From NCBI RefSeq assembly GCF_028372415.1, contig NC_092872.1, positions 259,929,008-259,993,007 on the forward strand: a DNA stretch of 64,000 bases, in the 5' to 3' direction. The translations under genes and the position numbers were made by a program. The notes under the pieces are model-generated. The model was given only the letters and a program-made list of their open reading frames with translations, was not told where the DNA came from and did no database searches. Below, piece after piece: positions 45,412 through 58,200 of this stretch; the stretch's first letter is position 1, and the number at the start of each line of letters is the position of its first letter. This DNA is from Notamacropus eugenii. Lineage: Eukaryota; Chordata; Mammalia; Diprotodontia; Macropodidae.

Positions 45412-45612
45412 GCTTTTGTTGTCATTGATGTATGGTTGTGATTGTCCTTTCTCAAAGAGGACCATGACATCAAGATGATGACATGATTTGCAGTTGACTT
45501 TGATTTGAGTGAGGGAGGGCTGTGTAAGGTCACCAACTTCATTTTCTTCTCCTGAGCCATCTGGGTCCAGTGGCCTGATATTCATCAAGACGATTCTGTG
45601 GAAAGCTAAGAT
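45412..45612 (-). mobile_element. SINE-like interspersed repeat, copy 2
   Basis: Reverse-orientation relative of 31560-31772: CCATGACATCAAGATGATGA, GAGGGAGGGCTGTGTAAGG, CTCCTGAGCCATCTGGGTCC. It sits inside the LTR-like region, so it inserted there later. Confidence 0.6.
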
Positions 45613-48600
45613 GTTCCCAATCACAGACTGGGATATAATTAACAATTCTGCAAGGAACTTACATACAGGACCTGAATTTAAACTTCCAATTGTGTTTTAA
45701 ATATAACATTTGGGTATTTTTCTTAAGAGTCAAGGCATTGTAATAAACAGTGGACAATAAACATAACCATATAATCATAGAAACAAAGAATCAGAATATA
45801 TCTTAATGTCAGTTTCAACAGGCATCTTGTTTCCTTGTCTTGGGTTTAGCAGTCTACTGTATGACATTGTTTCCTTCTGGGAAACATTTTCTCTTGAAAA
45901 TTCTGTATCAAAACAGTCTACTGTCCATAAGCTATGCAGGTTTGTTTCACTCAGACTCAGAGACATATCGGGAGTCAGTTGTTAGTAGTACCTGAGATGG
46001 GGCTACCACCTTCTGCAGAGGTATTTGTTTCGGTAGATAGGACTTTACAGAGTCCAAGCCACTTGTGGAGGTTTCCTAGATAACATTGCTTAAACCTGCT
46101 AGTAGTAACAGTATAATTTAATAGAATCTTACAAAACCTAATCATATCATCTCAAAATAAATAGTTCTTGTAGTGAAAGCCATTACGTAGAAAGCTATGT
46201 ATGGATCTAATTTTATGAATATCAGGACTATAGGAAGAACATCAATTTAAGCTACCCATAATACATCTGGAAATTTAAAGAGTTTCAGTTTCAACACATG
46301 CTTGAATCCTGTCCTATAAATAATGCTATCTATAAACTAGAGAAAGCATCTTTTAAAAAAAAAAAAATCCTTGAAGACCTGACTTTGTAACATTGTCTTC
46401 TACCTTGATATTATCAGGGACATCTCAAACAGAAAAAAAAAATGATTTAAAAGTTTTTGTACATGAATTAAATACTAAAAGAGCCTCATTCCAACTTGAG
46501 ACCTTATAGACAATTTAAACCACATCCAGTGCCTATATATTCAGACACTTGTATGGTTAAACATCTGTAGATATTCAAATGAACCTAAAGGAGATTTAGT
46601 TCTTTGCTCTATTTCCAGTCAAGTTTTTTTTGTGTTTTCTCCAGGTGAAATTTAAAATATCACTTACTATCATCATCTTTATTTAACCTGTTGTTATTGT
46701 TTTCACCGTCACAAAAGCAGAATTTATATAATTATAGTTATTGAGACTCCTTTAAGTATATTCTTTTACCCAGTGGAAAACATGTGGTAACCAATCACAT
46801 GAAAAGTCTAATCTGATTGTTTTTCTCAAACTGAAGTTTACTAATTGGTTAAAATGAAAACTTTTACATCTTTATCACATGACATCTTTATCATATTCCC
46901 CCCTTTGAGGATATGTCTTATCCTATCATTCATCCCTCAAAAATGTGATATTGTATGGACATGATCTTCTAATTCAATACTCATGTATTAAGTGCGTGCT
47001 ATGTGCCAAGCACTGCATTAAGCACTGGAGATACAATTAATAAAGAGGACAGTCTGCTCTCAAGGAACTTGCAAACTAATAAGAGGAGACAACGCACAAA
47101 AGAGCCAGGGAAAGGGGGGGGCACTAAGGGGCTTCTTGTTCTATGGAACCAAAATCAGGCAGAGCACTAGATGCAGTTTCTGCTATAAAGGAAGGCGTTG
47201 GGAAGGGTTTGTTACTCTGCCCTCCAGTCAGAGAGGAAGAGAGGGTGAGGGAGGTGATGTGATGAGTTTATCCTGGAAGAGGAATCCTGTTTCTTGGAGC
47301 TGAAACCTTGCAGAGCAGCAAATGCAATGTGAGCGAATATATAACAAACCAATAAGCAAGAAGATGGCAAGGCTAAGAACTGATTTTCTCTTGTTGCCTA
47401 GATTAGGAAATTGAAACAAATAATGGTCAGAAGTTCAGAACAAAAATCAAAGTTATAGACTCCTATGTACTTTTGTCTCAGTAATGGTCTAGAGCTGCTT
47501 GCATATTGTAGCAATGAAATTCATTTATAAGTCCTTTCAAGTTTTGTCATGGTGAGAGAAAAGGAGGATGAGGGACATGGTTGTAAGAGATTGAATCTGG
47601 GTAAGATCTGGTAAGTCCCACAGACAGAAAAAAGATTTTTAGGAAAAGAAAAAAAAAGGCTTAAACTGTTACAATGGCCTTAGTATAGATAGCTATTTTT
47701 TACCAGGCCAAAGAAAACATTATCTTCTTTTGTCAGTTATTTAGTTAATTAACCTTGGAAAGCTGCAAGCCTTATTTAATAAGATAAAGAGAAATGGGTG
47801 AGTTCCTGGAACTATTCAAAGTCCTGTGAGGTTCTTTTTTATAAATGTAAAGTTATTGTGGGAAGAAAGGTTCCCAGACCTAAATGCCTAAAGTCACAGA
47901 CTGATCTGTAGTCAGTATACTAAGAAAACATCTTCAATTCTGTTTGATTTCAGGTAACAGTCATGGATAACTTTTTTGGAATTGTTAACCAAACAACAGT
48001 TTTCCATATTATTCAGAGTATCGTAGCCAGAATCAGCCAGGTGGGGGAAACTTTCTTGTTCAGAAAGGAAACAGCACAGTGAGGAAACTGAAGAGGATCT
48101 TGCCATGACTTTCCTAAAGCTGTCTTCATAACCTTCCTGGTTGTTTATATCCACTAGTAGTGCTTTCCAGCAAATTGTCTATGAGCAGCTCTTGGCATTT
48201 CCCTTGAATGGTGGAGTACCAGCTTAACAATCAGTTATACCTGAACTAAAAACTCAGAGTAAAGCAAATTACAGTTCCCAAATATTCTAGCACATTCAGC
48301 AAGTTGTATGCTTACAGTTTAGAGCAGAACATAATTTTTTATTTTGCAATAATAAATTGCAATAAATACTTTTTTTTAGTCCTTATTGAAATATATACAA
48401 GATCTTCCCAAAAGCATTCATCATTTTTTCTTTTATAGTTTAAACATCCTGATGTAAAAATCAAGAAAATATTCACATTCTGGAGTTGTATACATTAAGT
48501 GAATATAGAAAAGGAAGAAAGACAAAACTAAGTACTATTGCATATTAACCCCTAACGTGAAGAGGGGGGGCGGAATCTTTTAAACTGTGGTCTGTTGATA

Positions 48601-49164
48601 CTCACTTGGTCTAGATACATAACTTCAATACATATTCCAGGTTTATAAAGTTCCATAATTTGCATAATCAGAAGCCTGACAATTCACATAAGTTACTTCT
48701 ACGTTATAAGCATACTTCAAATCATCTCCCACCTTGGGTGTGAGTATATTTAGTTTAGTAGCTTTGTAATTACCCCCAGTCTCAGGGTGGAATTTGTGAG
48801 AGACCTGTTCTCTTTCCAAGTAGCTCCATTTTTTTCCCCATAGGGTGGAACTTAACCATGGTAGAAAATTCAGAGGCTGGCAAGGTCTGTAGAGAACAAG
48901 ACTTCCCAAGATAACAAATTAACTTTGATAAACCAGAGCATGCTCATTTGAATATGAAAAACAGCCTTTGACCAGAAGAGCACTTTGCAAAATTCTTCAA
49001 AAAAGTTACAGCTCAAAGTTAGAAAGCTAAAAGCAGCTCTTGTACAATGGCTTCCCAAAATTATAATCCAAAGACTTAAAAGCATAATATTAACATAAAA
49101 TAATCATTGATTTAAAACAGATCCAAAACAAAACTTTTTCCTGGTCAGATGATATTAAGCCAGT

Positions 49165-49275
49165 TGTTGTGTTTGTCCTTTGTTCTTGAAGAGTACCATG
49201 ACATCAAGATGATGACATAGCTTACCATTAACTTTGATTTGAGGGAGAGAGGGCTGTGCAAGGTCACCAACCTCT
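49165..49275 (-). mobile_element. SINE-like interspersed repeat, copy 3 (partial)
   Basis: Reverse orientation: TTGTCCTTTGTTCTTGAAGA, CCATGACATCAAGATGATGA, GAGAGGGCTGTGCAAGGTCA. It corresponds to the tail half of the other two copies. Confidence 0.6.
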
Positions 49276-50181
49276 CTTTAAGCCAGTTGAATGCGTTTCT
49301 GAATCTTACATAGAAAAATTTCATCTACCAATTTTGCATTCTATACTAGTTGCATTCAGAGACCAGTATAGAGTAATTAAAAAGTAACTTACTTTCTGAG
49401 GAGGAAACCAGCATTTCTCTAAATCTCACAAATTTAAAAAATGAATGTTGAAAATTGTTTTTACATCTAATTGGGGGAAAATAAAATAATAAATTTTAAA
49501 AGTCATTTGTAAAAAGGTAACATTGAATGCCCTTTTAGATTGTCAAAACTCAACCAGCACAGACTTAAAGTAACCCTTCCTGAGATTTTTTTTCCCCCAA
49601 TTTGCAATAAAAGCCCTCCTTGGTTCCAGAACAGGTTAGATCCTGTAAGGATTACTGACTACTCATTCCACTCATGACCACTGACCACTCCACTTCTGTC
49701 ATAATTATTTGGATGTCAGAATCATTATTTGGCAAGGGAACATGGAGTATTCCATAATTAAGACTGCTGATTAAGTTGGAATTGAGATTTATGTCAGCCT
49801 TATATCATTAATAACGAGAATCCTGCTGACCACTTGAATTTTATATTAGCTTAGAAACCAAACAAAATTTAGACAGCAGAGGTTGTCAAGTCACAAATGA
49901 CATACTGACAATCAGATTCTCTTGCTTATTTGCCTGAGGAAAATAAGATGAAAAGGCACTGTGTTTGGAAAGATCCTAGTCCTGCCCACATTTTCACCTA
50001 GAAATAGAAGACACCTTCCAAATGAAACACAAATGTTCTCAGGTACCATTGATAAGGCAAACAGACAATACAGAACCATAACACACTGACTTGTCTGTCG
50101 TTTTCCCAATTTAGAGCACAAAGGTGCATGCTGAATGTCAACTACCTGAGGTCTCCCAATTCCTTCTTGAGAAGTCCAAGT

Positions 50182-50184
<3 letters not shown>

Positions 50185-50212
<28 letters not shown>
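50185..50212 (+). repeat. Poly(A) tract, 28 bp
   Basis: Twenty-eight consecutive A on the plus strand. No element was recognised immediately upstream, so its origin as an insertion tail is not established. Confidence 0.95.
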
Positions 50213-50215
<3 letters not shown>

Positions 50216-50382
50216 CTTTTTATACACGCACTAGAAGTTCTTGAAGATGAAAATCTGAGAGTCTGAGCCAGCAGTCCCTTTCTGATCACCAGAATTTTCA
50301 TGGTCCTTCCTGCTTACTGCACAAATAAGCCAGCACAAGATAAACACAGATTAGCTGCAATTTATTTGTCCACTCAAAAGGG

Positions 50383-50383
<1 letters not shown>

Positions 50384-50420
<37 letters not shown>
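50384..50420 (+). repeat. (CA)n microsatellite
   Basis: About 18 CA units inside the LTR-like segment at 50370-50830. Confidence 0.95.
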
Positions 50421-50424
<4 letters not shown>

Positions 50425-50879
50425 AATCAATAAGTGACAGACATTTGGATCTCACATTTCTACCGATGATATAATCTTTTCTCCTGAGCTACATGAACCA
50501 GAGTTTAGGTAAGCAAAGTACATTTTTAGGAAAATTTTAAAAAGGCTCAAAAGCTTGCAAAGACCTTTAGCATAGACCACTATTAACACAGTACCAAATA
50601 AAACAGTGACTTCCTTATCAGTCACTTAGTTAATTCACATTTGGTAAGCTCCTACTATGTGCCTTATTTGCTAAAGAAGAGTTCCTGGAACTAGTCACAG
50701 TCCTATGAGTTTTCTTTTGTAAACTTAAAGTGATGAAAAGGGAGGCACCGAAGGGTACATTCCGTGTCATACAGAAAAAGGAAGAAATATAGTACTGGCA
50801 AAAATAGTCAATTATGTTCTCCTTAAAAACCACTTCCAACAGGCCAGACACTGCTAAACTTAGGAGATACAAAGAAATA

Positions 50880-51070
50880 ATAGCTAGCATTTATATTATA
50901 TTTTAAGGTTTGCAAATCACATTTTAAATGTCTCAATCCTGGTAACATCTCTTTGAAGTAGGTGCTGTTAGCATCCCCACTTACAAAGAAATAGAAACCC
51001 CCCCTGCCCAGGGTCACACAGCTAATAAGTGTCTGAGATGAGATTTGAACTCCATCTTTCCTGACTCCAA
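50880..51070 (-). mobile_element. MIR-type SINE
   Basis: Reverse orientation: TAGCTAGCATTTATATTATA, then CATCCCCACTTACAAAGAAA, then CCAGGGTCACACAGCTAATA, then GATTTGAACTCCATC. Confidence 0.65.
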
Positions 51071-51884
51071 GAAAGAAAGATAGGACACGGCCTCTCAATT
51101 GTCATGGAACTGACATTTTAATGGGAGAAACAGCATGCAAACATGCCTATATCACACAGGCTAAACTGAAGAAAATACTAAATTTCAGAGGCTAAGTAAA
51201 AATGAAAATGTGCTTTTTTCCCCTATCCAAACTTATGGACCCCCCAGTTAAAAACTGCTCTAAATGAATCGCCTTTCTGCATCAGCATTGGTGGAGGGAG
51301 TTTCTGCACCAAGTGGATGAAACCACAGGTCCACAGGCCCAGTCCCTGCCCCCAAAAAAGCGCTCCCAACACACATCTCCTGCATATCTGTAATTTCCAT
51401 TCCATATACTCTCAATCTCACTTATACCCATGACTTTATCATTTTAGAGATGGCTCCCCAAAATTATACAGCTTAGCTCTGACCTCTCTTGAACTCTACT
51501 CCCTCTCCACCCAACTTCTTGCTAAATTCAATTAAACAAACATTAAGCACCTACTCTGTGCAAGGCACTGTGCTAGGTATCGGGCATCACCTAGATGTCC
51601 AAACTCAACCTGCCCCAAAATGAAACCATCCTTCCTCCCAGCTTGACAATTTCTGTGGACACTACCATCCTTTCCTTCTCACAGGCTGAAGACTTAATTC
51701 AGTCATCTCATTCTACTCACAACTGCTCAGCTATATTATTGATTCTCATAGATCAGACTTCCCTTCACTTGTGTGAACTTCTAACCCATTTCCTGCCTCT
51801 CATTTCCAATCCAACCTTCTCAAAGCTGCCAAGGCATTTGTCTGATATTCCCTTTCTCAGAAACCTTCACTGGTTCCATATTGG

Positions 51885-52060
51885 GACAGCTGGGTCTATG
51901 GTGGACAACGCATCAAGCCAGGAGTCAGGAAAATCTGAGTTCAAACTTAGCTTCGGACAATACCTGTGTGAACCTGGGCAAGTCATTTAACCAATTGCCT
52001 GTATACTCCTTTGTAAAATGGGAAAATAATAGCACCTACCTCAGGGGGTCACTCATGCTT
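51885..52060 (+). mobile_element. CORE-SINE
   Basis: Sense order: GGACAGCTGGGTCTATGGTG, then GTCAGGAAAATCTGAGTTCA, then ACCTGGGCAAGTCATTTAAC, then TCCTTTGTAAAATGGG. Confidence 0.65.
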
Positions 52061-52664
52061 CAGGCTGGAAGTACCTGAAATCAGAAGCAGAGAGATAAGG
52101 TGAAGGACAAAAGGAAAGAGAAATAGGGTTGGGAGCTGGGAAAGGACTCTTTCTGGGAACCTATGAGGAAGATGGAAGAGGAGCCTTCTTAAGTTTCGGG
52201 CACACGGGTCTCATTCATTTTGAATACACATTGAAAAACATGCACAAAAATGAAACTGACCATCGTGATACTCAAGTAGCAGTGCAGAATTTGAACCCAG
52301 GGCCTCTGACTCCAACTCTTGTGCTCCTCCCACTTGATCATGCTCCCTCCTTTTCAAGGAATCCCCACCTGACAGTGGGATGGATGGATTTCAAGGAGGC
52401 TAAGGGCAGGGGGATGGATGTAAGAGATAAAAAGAACCAGCACACTCTGCCAACAATTTATGAGGACAGAAAGTGGTCAAGATGACTCCAAGGTCTGGCA
52501 CCTGAGAGAACGTTAGCCCTACTGTCCAGACATCATTTGAGTTGTATTTGTGGATAACCTACACATGCATCACATAAAGGTTATGAGTGGGTATTCATAA
52601 CATACTGCAAGATCAGGTCACCCCTAAAACCATCATTTGAATTTTTATCCAGTGGGCTGTAGAG

Positions 52665-52850
52665 GCAGGGGAGAGGCCCCTCAGTGGCTCAATATCCTAC
52701 CAGTCAGGAGACCTGAGTTCAAGCCTTAACTTCTATTTACCAGTGGTATGACCTTAGGAACGTGACCAAGTTGTCCAACTTCTTCCTCTGTGGGAGGGGG
52801 ATGCTAATATTTGCAGGTCCTACCTTTACCAGGCAGGTGAGGGAGGCAGT
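52665..52850 (+). mobile_element. Diverged MIR/CORE-SINE
   Basis: Sense order: AGTCAGGAGACCTGAGTTCA, then TGGTATGACCTTAGGAACGT, then CAACTTCTTCCTCTGTGGG. Confidence 0.5.
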
Positions 52851-53589
52851 GATAATGAAAAGAGTTAACAGCAAGAGAAACACAGTATCATTGCAAGGTA
52901 AATGCCTCATAAGCCTTAAATCTCCATATAAATGTTAGGGAGGTCAATATCAAAAAAGTAGACTTCAGTATGGACCCCCTTGCCTTTACAAGCCACATGA
53001 AACAGCCATTCATCTCGCTGTTTCTTTCTATGCCAGAGTTCAGCTTATTAACAGCCCTTCTAGCCCAGATCATCTAAGTTTTAATTAAAAATTTTTTTAA
53101 ATTCTTAAAGTTGGTTGTCAAAAGATGAATCAGTGCCTTGTGTATGAGTTTTAAACAGGCTCGTTAGCATGTGGGTTCAAGTTACAGTGACACTGAAATC
53201 ACTCCAAGAACCCCTGCTTTTGTTAGGCACTCTTGGAAATGACACACCCTCTCAGTCTTTCTCCAGGAGTGGTTTTGCCAAAGCCACTCAATCTGCAGCC
53301 AGCCTTATTGATAAGCTTCTCCAAATTCGGTCAGGCTCTGCAGGGAGCCATGGTCTGGTCCCCTTACCTCTAGGCTCAAAAGGTGAGGCCCTGCTGAGGA
53401 CCAGCTGAACTAACAGCAGCATTTAAATAAAACTGTCCTTTGTCCCTAACCGGTAATAAAGTCAGCCCATCTTTACATGACAAACATTCATAGTTCCCGT
53501 CTAAGACACAGTACTGACCAAACCCCCAACAGGTAAAAAAGGAGACCAGGCTTCTTGAGAATACAGCTATTTTTAATCATTCAAATAGC

Positions 53590-55117
53590 AGCTCAACATC
53601 AGTTTCAAATTCTTTATTATACATGGTTGCACAATTTGAGGCTGGTTAAATACAATCAGTTTTCAAAATCTTTTCAAACAGTTTCTAGATTACTACATGC
53701 AAGTGACCATGAAAATATTTGGCATTTTAATTATTTTTAAATTTCTGAACAGGCACTTACATGAGGAAAAAAAATCCACCTGTCTCCACCCCCGATTTCC
53801 GCACTGAAAAGAGATGTTCCCAGAGCATACAAACCCAGAGAGCATCTTCTGCTGTAAAAGGAGGTGGTCAGAGTGCCACCAGAGGAAAGCAGTTCTCAGA
53901 CAGCTTGAGCAGGGACTGAGTTCGGTCCACTGACAAGGCTAGCACTGACGTTTGTCCAAAGTCTCGGTTGGTTCATGAACCTTAAGTGCAGGTGGCTTCT
54001 GCGGCTCAGACAAGACCGGTGCCTCCGCCATGTGGATACATCACGAACACATCCAAAACCCAGTTCACAACTGCGCAACCTTTGAGAGGCTTTGAACCAA
54101 GGAGGAATTGAATTCAACATTAAACAAAATTAAGACAAGGACATTGTATGTGTTTCTTAGAGAGGTTAGTTAGCTTGTAAATTCTGAGTTTTGACTGGCC
54201 AAAGCTGCAGCTTAACATAAGTACGTTTAACCAGACACCAATTGGAGATGATGAAAAGTCCACCCACCCCAACAATCAACACGTTTGTGAATTTAAGAAT
54301 TAGTGTTTTCTCTATACACAGCCAAATTTTCCCTAAAACTTAAAAATAAAATGCCTTAAAGTATCTACGGAAGAGAATCTTACATGAAAATTATAAGTTT
54401 TAAAACACAAACAGAACCCACTGCAGAAAAACTACTGTGGTGCTGATGCAACAGTTAAACAGACTAATAGCAAAAAAAAAGAAATTCTGGAAATAAGATG
54501 GCAATCACCCCACCCCCACCCCCGTTACACACAGCTCTTTAATGTGAAAGGTTGTAAGGGAGTTCCCTTTGTAGAATGCCACAGAACTGGAAGGCTCAAG
54601 ACAAAAAATGGGGCCTGAATCCTTCAAATACCCACAGGACTGAAGAGGGGACGGCTGCCAAGCTGGGGGCCCTACAGAGCCTCACAGCCAGAGTCTCTCT
54701 CATCATCTGAACACACAAGTCTCATGTTTTGTAAAGAATGAGGGGGAAACACTGACATGAAGGCAGGGAGATTCATAATCTATATCCTAGAGAAAGAAGA
54801 CAAAATGACAAAATGCCAGCCTACACACATGGAAATTTTTAATGTTTAAGCTTATGCATTATCTGAGTGCATACGATCAAATCAAAGTATGAAGTTAAAA
54901 AAAAAAGAGAGACGGCAGCTTGAGAAAGTTCCAGTGTTTCAGAGAAAGCACTTTGTATTTAACTGGATGTACACCTTTGAGACCGGTTAGTAGTGCCGCA
55001 AGAGAGGTGAGCATGGCCGGAGAGAGGGGCCAGGCAACGGGCCTTAGGCCTTGTCCTGCGCAGGCTGTGACCACTGGAGCCCAAGAGCCTCCCTTTCCCC
55101 ACCCCTTTCTCCTGCCT
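53590..55117 (-). other. VPS26A: VPS26A 3'UTR (extent inferred)
   Basis: About 1.5 kb between the stop codon and the first strong AATAAA on the minus strand (53613-53618). I see no long interspersed repeat inside it, unlike the flanking sequence, which fits a constrained untranslated region. The exact end is inferred from the signal only. Confidence 0.6.
53613..53618 (-). terminator. VPS26A: Probable VPS26A polyadenylation signal AATAAA
   Basis: Canonical AATAAA on the minus strand, 1.5 kb past the VPS26A stop codon. An ATTAAA-like hexamer lies about 45 nt further downstream as a possible alternative. Confidence 0.55.
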
Positions 55118-55231
55118 TCACATTTCCGGCTGCTCGGCAGACGCCTGCAGTTCGGGAGGCTCAAAGCGCTGGTGAAAGTTTGTCCTTGGCTTCCTCAGCT
55201 TCTCGGGAGCTTTTCTCCATAAGATGATCTC
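55118..55231 (-). CDS. VPS26A: VPS26A last coding exon (residues 291-327 and stop)
   Basis: A 114-nt coding part encoding EIILWRKAPEKLRKPRTNF and ending QASAEQPEM, then stop. The acceptor is TTTTTACCAG. The exon continues into the 3'UTR. Confidence 0.97.
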   Translation of the reverse strand, partial: EIILWRKAPEKLRKPRTNFHQRFEPPELQASAEQPEM

Positions 55232-58200
55232 CTGGTAAAAACAAATGCCAGAACACAATACATGAACTGTTTGTGGGTGCAACTGTGTTTGAGTGTTATG
55301 CATGTGTCTTGGCCTTTCTACTTCAAAACAAGCATTTATGAAACACCTATGTGCCAGGCACTGAACAAAGCACTGGGAAACAAAAGCCCAGAAGGAACCA
55401 ATGCCTAATCTCCAGGAGCTCGCACTCTGCCCCAAAGGCCAAGGAGTGAATCTAAGGCAGTTTAGGAGGGAGGGGCTGACAGGATAGCACATATAAGGAG
55501 CACAAAGAAAGCCAGGTGGAGGGAGGAAAATGAGGGCTGGAAAGGTAGGCCGGGGCCACTTTAAAAGCCTAACAGTGGTTTAGAACTGAAGCCAGAAGGA
55601 ACAGGGAGAAGCTGAATGAGGAAGGGAATGATGTGGTCAGATCTCTTTGGCAGCTGTATGGAGGATGGACTAGAGGAGGGGGAGACGAGGTCAGTGAGAA
55701 AGCTTTTTTTATTTGAATGAGAAGGGAACGAGGTCTGACCCCACCAGTAGCAGCCACTGCAGCAGCAGCATCCATTTTTGGAGCCCTCCACCTAAAGCCC
55801 CTGGGGGAACTGAGCAGCTGATCAGAATCTCAGCTCTGAGTAGCCACACTGGAGTGAGGAGGAATGCTGGCTGGCGTGGTGGAGCTGGTGGAGGCTCTGG
55901 AGAGGGAATCCTGCTCACAGATCAGAGTGCAGGCCAGGAGAGGAATAAACTCCTCTCCCTTGATTGTGTCACCTTGGAGGAACTGAGAACTTACATGTCC
56001 CCAGAGTATACCCTACACGTGACAAAGAACTCAAAAGTCAAGTAAGTGGCTGGGAAAATGGCCAAAAAAGGGAAAAAGAACAAGACAATAGAAGGTTACT
56101 TTCTTGGTGAGCAGGTATTTTCCTCTATCTGTTCAGATGAGAAGGAGCGATGCATGCCATCAGAAGAAGAACTAGAGGTGAGAGCCTCTGCATCCAAAAC
56201 CTCCAAAGTGGATGATGTCCAGTGGTCTCAGGCCATGAAAGAGCTCAAAAAGGATTTTGAAAATCAAGTAAGAGACGTGGAGGAAAAATTGGGAAGAGAA
56301 ATGAGAGAGATGCAAGAAAATCATGAAAAGTGAGTCAACAGCTTGCTAAAGGAGACCCAAAAAAATGCTGTAGAAAATAACACCTTTAAAAATAGGCTAA
56401 CTCAATTGGCAAAAGAGGTCCAAAAAGCCACTGAGAAGAATGCTTTAAAAAGCAGAATGAGACAAATGGAAAAGGAGGTTCAAAAGCTCACTGAAGAAAA
56501 TAGTTCTTTAAAAATTAGAGTGGAGCAAATGGAAGCTAATGACTTTACGAGAAACCAAGAAATTACAAAACAAAACCAAAAGAATGAAAAAATGGAAGAT
56601 AACGTGAAATATCTCATTGGAAAAACAACTGACCTGGAAAATAGATTCAAGAGAAACAATTTAAAAATTGTGGGACTACCTGAAAGCCATGATCAAAAAA
56701 AAGAGCCTAGACATCATCTTTTATGAAATTATCAAGGAAAACTGCCCTGATATTCTAGAACCTGAGGGCAAAATAAATATTGGAAGAATCCATCAATCAC
56801 CTCCTGAAAGAGATCCAAAAAGAGAAACTCCTAGGAATATTGTAGCCAAGTGCCAGAGTTCCCAGGTCAAAGAAAAAATATTGCAAGCAGCTAGAAAGAA
56901 ACAATTCAAATACTGTAGAAATACAATCAGGATAATACAAGATCTAGCAGCTTTGATCAAGGGATCAAAGGGCTTGGAATATGATACTCCAGAAATCAAA
57001 GGAATTAGGATTAAAACCCAGAATCACCTACCCAGCAAAACAGAGTATTATACTTCAGAGGAAAAAATGGTCATTCAATGAATGACATAGAGGACTTTCA
57101 AGCATTCTTGATGAAAAGACCAGAACTAAATAGAAAATTTGACTTTCAAACACAAGAATCAAGAGAAGCATGCAAAGGTAAACAGGAAAAAGAAATCATA
57201 ATGGGCTTTCTAAAGCTGAACAGTTTACATTCCTACATGGAAAGATAATATTTGTAACTCTTGAGACTTTTCTCAATATCTGGGTAGCTGAAGGGATTAT
57301 ACATACACACACACACACACATATTAAATATATATATACACATATATTATACATATATATAGACAGAGAGCACACAGTGAGTTGAATAAGAAGGGATGAT
57401 TATCTAAAAAAATAAAATTAAAGGATGAGAGATGAATATATTGGGAAGAGAAAGGGAGAAATGGAATAGGGCAAATTATCTCTCATAAAACAGGCAAGAG
57501 AAAGCTTTTTCAATGGAGGAGAAAAGGGAGAATGTGAGAGGGAAAAAGTGAAGCTTATTCTCTTCACATTTGGCTTAAGGAGGGAATAACATGCTCACTC
57601 AATTTGGTATGAAAATCTATCTTACACTACAGGAAAGTAGGAGAGAAGGGGACAAGTGGAGTGGGTAGATTGATAGAAGGGAGGGCAAATGGGAGGAGGG
57701 AATAATTAGAAGTAAACACTTTTGGTGGGGGACAAGGTCAAAAGAGAGAATAGAATGGGGGGCAGGATAGGATGGAGGGAAATATAGTTAGTCTTACACA
57801 ACATGACTATTATGAAAGTCTTATGCAAAACTACACATACACAGCCTATATTGAACTGTTTGCCTTCTCAGTGGAGATGGATGGGGTGAGAGCAAGGGAG
57901 ATAAGTTGGAACTCAAAGTTTTAGGAATGAAAGTTGAGAATTGTTTTTGCATACAATTGGGAAATAAGAAATACAGGTTAATGGGGTATAGAAATCAATC
58001 TTGTCTTACAAGAAAAGAGAGAAGATGAGGATAAGGGAGGGGTGTGATAGGAGGGAAGGCATATTGAGGGAAGGAGTAATCAGAAGGCAAAGCGTTATAG
58101 GATGTGAGGAGGGGAGAGATGGAGAGAAAAGTTGGAACTCAAAATTTTGTGGAAATGAATGTTGAAAACTAAAAATAAATAAACATTAAAATAAAAAAGA

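Larger units (their letters stand above)
44695..50830 (-). mobile_element. Possible ERV/LTR fossil cluster: three related LTR-like segments
   Basis: Segments 44695-45115, about 47590-47865 and 50370-50830 share an ordered series of blocks, for example TGAGTTCCTGGAACTATTC-type and TTTTGTAAACTTAAAGT-type sequences and an ACATGAACCAGAGT-type block. On the minus strand the copy at 50370 has an AATAAA followed by a T/G-rich stretch, as in the R-U5 part of an LTR. A polypurine tract (CCTCAAAGGGGGGAA, minus strand, 46896-46910) is followed by TG, as at the start of a 3' LTR. No gag, pol or env protein was recognised, so the whole is broken and old, and the assignment is tentative. Confidence 0.35.
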
